From: an uncultured Spirochaetaceae bacterium
Lineage (GTDB): Bacteria; Spirochaetota; Spirochaetia; Treponematales; UBA12059
Direction of reading: 5' to 3'
Assembly: GCA_938004315.1 (NCBI GenBank)
Contig: CALKWG010000046.1
Location: 1 to 6,565 of the forward strand
Length of the DNA: 6,565 nucleotides
The translations under genes were made by a program, and so were the position numbers. Below, one piece after another: positions 5,627-6,565 of the stretch; position 1 is the first letter of the stretch, and each line of letters starts with the position of its first letter. A model generated the notes under the pieces. The model was not told the origin of the DNA and did no database searches. It saw only the letters and a list, made by a program, of their open reading frames with translations.

Positions 5627-5893
5627 CTATCGCTCCACGACCTCCCGGAGGCGCCCGGTTACGTACTTGTGCAAGATGCTCGAAACCAGGGTTTGGTACG
5701 GGACGCCCTCTTCAAGGGCGCGCTCCTTAAGCCCGTCTAAGTCGCGCTTGGCGATGCGGATGTTCATGCGTTGATCCTTCAAGCTCGTCGCCCTCGCCAC
5801 CCCCTGAAAGTAAGCGATGCGCTCGTCGGCGTCCCGTACGCTTCGCCATTCATCATTATCGATAGAGGCCATATAGACTCGTTCTTCATCCAT
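5627..5893 (-). CDS. Ribbon-helix-helix (CopG-like) antitoxin
   Basis: The 88-residue protein has an acidic, Trp-containing N-terminus (1-35) likely to contact the toxin. A ribbon-helix-helix DNA-binding domain follows at about 41-80: the strand RMNIRIAKRDL, helix 1 DGLKERALEEG, the turn VPYQ and helix 2 TLVSSILHKYVTG. The PYQTLVSSILHKYVTGRL signature is shared by many CopG-type antitoxins. I chose ATG 5893 because AAGGAG lies 6-7 nt upstream; an ATG at 5965 would add 24 residues read from inside the toxin gene. The gene begins 2 nt after the toxin stop, so the pair is one operon in toxin-first order, as in brnTA. The protein likely represses the operon by binding the inverted repeat at 6179-6198. 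Confidence 0.85.
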   Translation of the reverse strand: MDEERVYMASIDNDEWRSVRDADERIAYFQGVARATSLKDQRMNIRIAKRDLDGLKERALEEGVPYQTLVSSILHKYVTGRLREVVER

Positions 5894-5895
5894 AG

Positions 5896-6174
5896 TCAGC
5901 TCCTTCGCGGGCGCAGGTAGCGCTCCGTGTACTTCCTGCTCGGGAAGATGGTCTTTAGGAACCAATAGTCGCCGCCTTGAACCGTGGGAACGACGTAGAT
6001 ATAGGCATCCACGTTTACCAGGAGCAATAACTGCCCGCCGTAACGATCCTGATTCGGATGCTCAAGCACATCTACCAGCCGGCCATCCTCGATAGCCAGG
6101 ACGATACGTTCAAATCCGATCCCGCGCTCGGCCTTCAATGCCGCGTTCTTCTCTTCATTCCAATCGAAGACCAT
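5896..6174 (-). CDS. brnT: BrnT-like toxin
   Basis: The 92-residue protein fits the size and pattern of BrnT toxins, which have a RelE-related fold and act as ribonucleases. FDWNEEKNAALKAERGIGFE (3-22) matches the F-x-W-D/N-x-x-K-N...G-I/V-x-F-E start of the family. LEHPNQDRYGGQ (37-48) and WFLKTIFPSRKYTERYL (71-87) match its mid and C-terminal parts, where basic residues such as R80, K81 and R85 are probable RNA-contacting or catalytic candidates. It precedes the ribbon-helix-helix antitoxin by 2 nt. The FLKTIFPSRK type is a divergent branch compared with the classic BrnT RxISAR motif, so the name is a family-level call. A strong TTGACA promoter lies directly upstream, and no ribosome binding site is seen before ATG 6174. 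Confidence 0.75.
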   Translation of the reverse strand: MVFDWNEEKNAALKAERGIGFERIVLAIEDGRLVDVLEHPNQDRYGGQLLLLVNVDAYIYVVPTVQGGDYWFLKTIFPSRKYTERYLRPRRS

Positions 6175-6178
6175 AACT

Positions 6179-6209
6179 CATACATAGCGCGATGTATGCC
6201 TAATGTCAA
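6179..6209 (-). promoter_or_regulatory. BrnT operon promoter and operator, apparently leaderless
   Basis: On the minus strand TTGACA (6209-6204), a 17-bp spacer and TATGTA (6186-6181) form a strong promoter whose -10 ends 6 nt before ATG 6174. The inverted repeat CATACAT/ATGTATG (6179-6185 and 6192-6198, 6-bp centre) covers the -10 box and is a likely autoregulatory operator for the ribbon-helix-helix antitoxin. Confidence 0.75.
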
Positions 6210-6272
6210 CACCAACACTGCTACGAAGGCAAAGGTCAACCTGATCCGCAAAGGATTCCATCGCGACACAAC

Positions 6273-6311
6273 TTGCTATACGTATTTAAAAGCGCTACAA
6301 TATACGTATAG
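6273..6311 (+). promoter_or_regulatory. Promoter and double operator of the DUF6364-like antitoxin gene
   Basis: TTGCTA (6273-6278), a 17-bp spacer and TACAAT (6296-6301) form a good sigma-70-type promoter. CTATACGTAT (6276-6285) and ATACGTATAG (6302-6311) are perfect reverse complements 16 bp apart. Each holds the palindrome ATACGTAT, with centres 24 bp apart. They overlap the -35 end and the transcription start, as expected for cooperative repressor binding. Confidence 0.75.
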
Positions 6312-6321
6312 GAGGAAGGCT

Positions 6322-6516
6322 ATGGAGACCAAACTCACGTTAAAACTCGATCAGGGCGTCATCCGATCGGTGAAGAAATATGCGGAGCGACGCCAGAGAA
6401 GCCTTTCCCGGCTCGTCGAGGACTATTTTAGGAAACTAATCAGCGCCGAGCCCGATGCAGAACCCGAAATATCGCCGCTAGTCCGGGAGCTCAGCGGCAT
6501 CATCAGCGAAGGGCAG
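6322..6516 (+). CDS. DUF6364-like antitoxin, cut off by the contig end
   Basis: ATG 6322 is preceded by AGGAGG (6310-6315) with a 6-nt gap. The 65 genuine codons encode METKLTLKLDQGVIRSVKKY, AERRQRSLSRLVEDYFRKLI and a tail ending PLVRELSGIISEGQ. This matches the ribbon-helix-helix-like DUF6364 antitoxins, which begin with T-K-L-T-L and an amphipathic helix and are usually 75-90 residues long. They normally sit upstream of a PIN-domain (VapC-like) toxin, which would lie beyond the window. Residues after Q65 in the open frame (RSEEHTSELP...) are translated adapter and are not part of the protein. Codon use is somewhat more AT-rich than in the nfn or lipoprotein genes. Confidence 0.8.
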
Positions 6517-6565
6517 AGATCGGAAGAGCACACGTCTGAACTCCCGTCACCGAATACGATCTCGT
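6517..6565 (+). other. Illumina TruSeq adapter read-through (artefact)
   Basis: From AGATCGGAAGAGC at 6517 the sequence matches the 34-nt TruSeq read-2 adapter, except for C in place of A at 6545 (adapter position 29). It is followed by 8 nt (CGAATACG, 6551-6558) where the index belongs, then ATCTCGT, the first 7 nt of the P7 flank. The lengths 34+8+7 fill the 49 bases exactly. This part of the contig is library construct, not genome. Confidence 0.98.

Noticed and set aside
6210..6272. Possible small gene between the divergent BrnT and DUF6364 promoters
   Set aside because: No start with a ribosome site and open frame of useful length is present; the stretch looks like a spacer between promoters.
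6517..6565. C-terminal extension of the last gene (RSEEHTSELPSP...)
   Set aside because: It is translated sequencing adapter.
1..6565. CRISPR array, tRNA, rRNA, insertion sequence or prophage genes
   Set aside because: I found no regularly spaced repeats, no cloverleaf or ribosomal sequence and no transposase, integrase or phage-like protein on either strand.

Overview
The window looks like one end of a draft contig from a GC-rich bacterium (about 60-65% G+C by eye), most likely a spirochaete. That placement rests on inference: the membrane-anchored TPR protein with its C-terminal Mrr-like domain, the toxin/ribbon-helix-helix pair and the relaxed lipobox all resemble spirochaetal proteins as I remember them. 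No rRNA or other strong phylogenetic marker is present. Frequent AGG, ATA, CTA and TTA codons in otherwise GC-rich genes are also notable.

Layout. Positions 1-1530 (minus strand) hold nfnA and the first half of nfnB, encoding the two subunits of the electron-bifurcating NADH-dependent ferredoxin:NADP+ oxidoreductase. nfnB runs off the left edge. Positions 1531-1700 hold terminator-like hairpins and a possible nfnA promoter. Positions 1701-2506 (minus) are a toxin-antitoxin pair: UPF0175/Phd-like antitoxin followed by a DUF3368 PIN-domain toxin, with a 20-bp palindromic operator. Positions 2610-3434 (plus) encode an exported NlpC/P60-like lipoprotein. Positions 3505-4070 (plus) are a MazE/MazF pair. 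It converges, with 3 bp between stop codons, on a 461-residue TPR protein (4074-5459, minus). A block of strong GC-rich hairpins (5503-5563) follows. Positions 5627-6174 (minus) are a BrnT-like toxin plus ribbon-helix-helix antitoxin. Positions 6322-6516 (plus) start a fourth toxin-antitoxin locus, a DUF6364-like antitoxin, cut off by the contig end.

The last 49 bases (6517-6565) are not biological. They match the Illumina TruSeq read-2 adapter, then an 8-nt index, then the start of the P7 flank. The last reading frame is therefore chimeric after residue 65.

How the genes work together: the nfn operon is core redox metabolism, balancing NADH, NADPH and reduced ferredoxin. The TPR protein and lipoprotein are envelope proteins. 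Between and beside these lie three complete type II toxin-antitoxin modules and part of a fourth in about 4.8 kb, each with its own promoter and palindromic operator. I see no transposase, integrase or phage gene. A recurring theme is promoters whose -10 box ends only 6-7 nt before the ATG with no Shine-Dalgarno sequence (lipoprotein, TPR protein, BrnT), which suggests leaderless mRNAs. nfnA, mazE, the UPF0175 gene, the DUF6364 gene and the internal operon genes do have Shine-Dalgarno sites. I found no clear new multi-gene system. The most unusual single protein is the TPR/degenerate-Mrr fusion.
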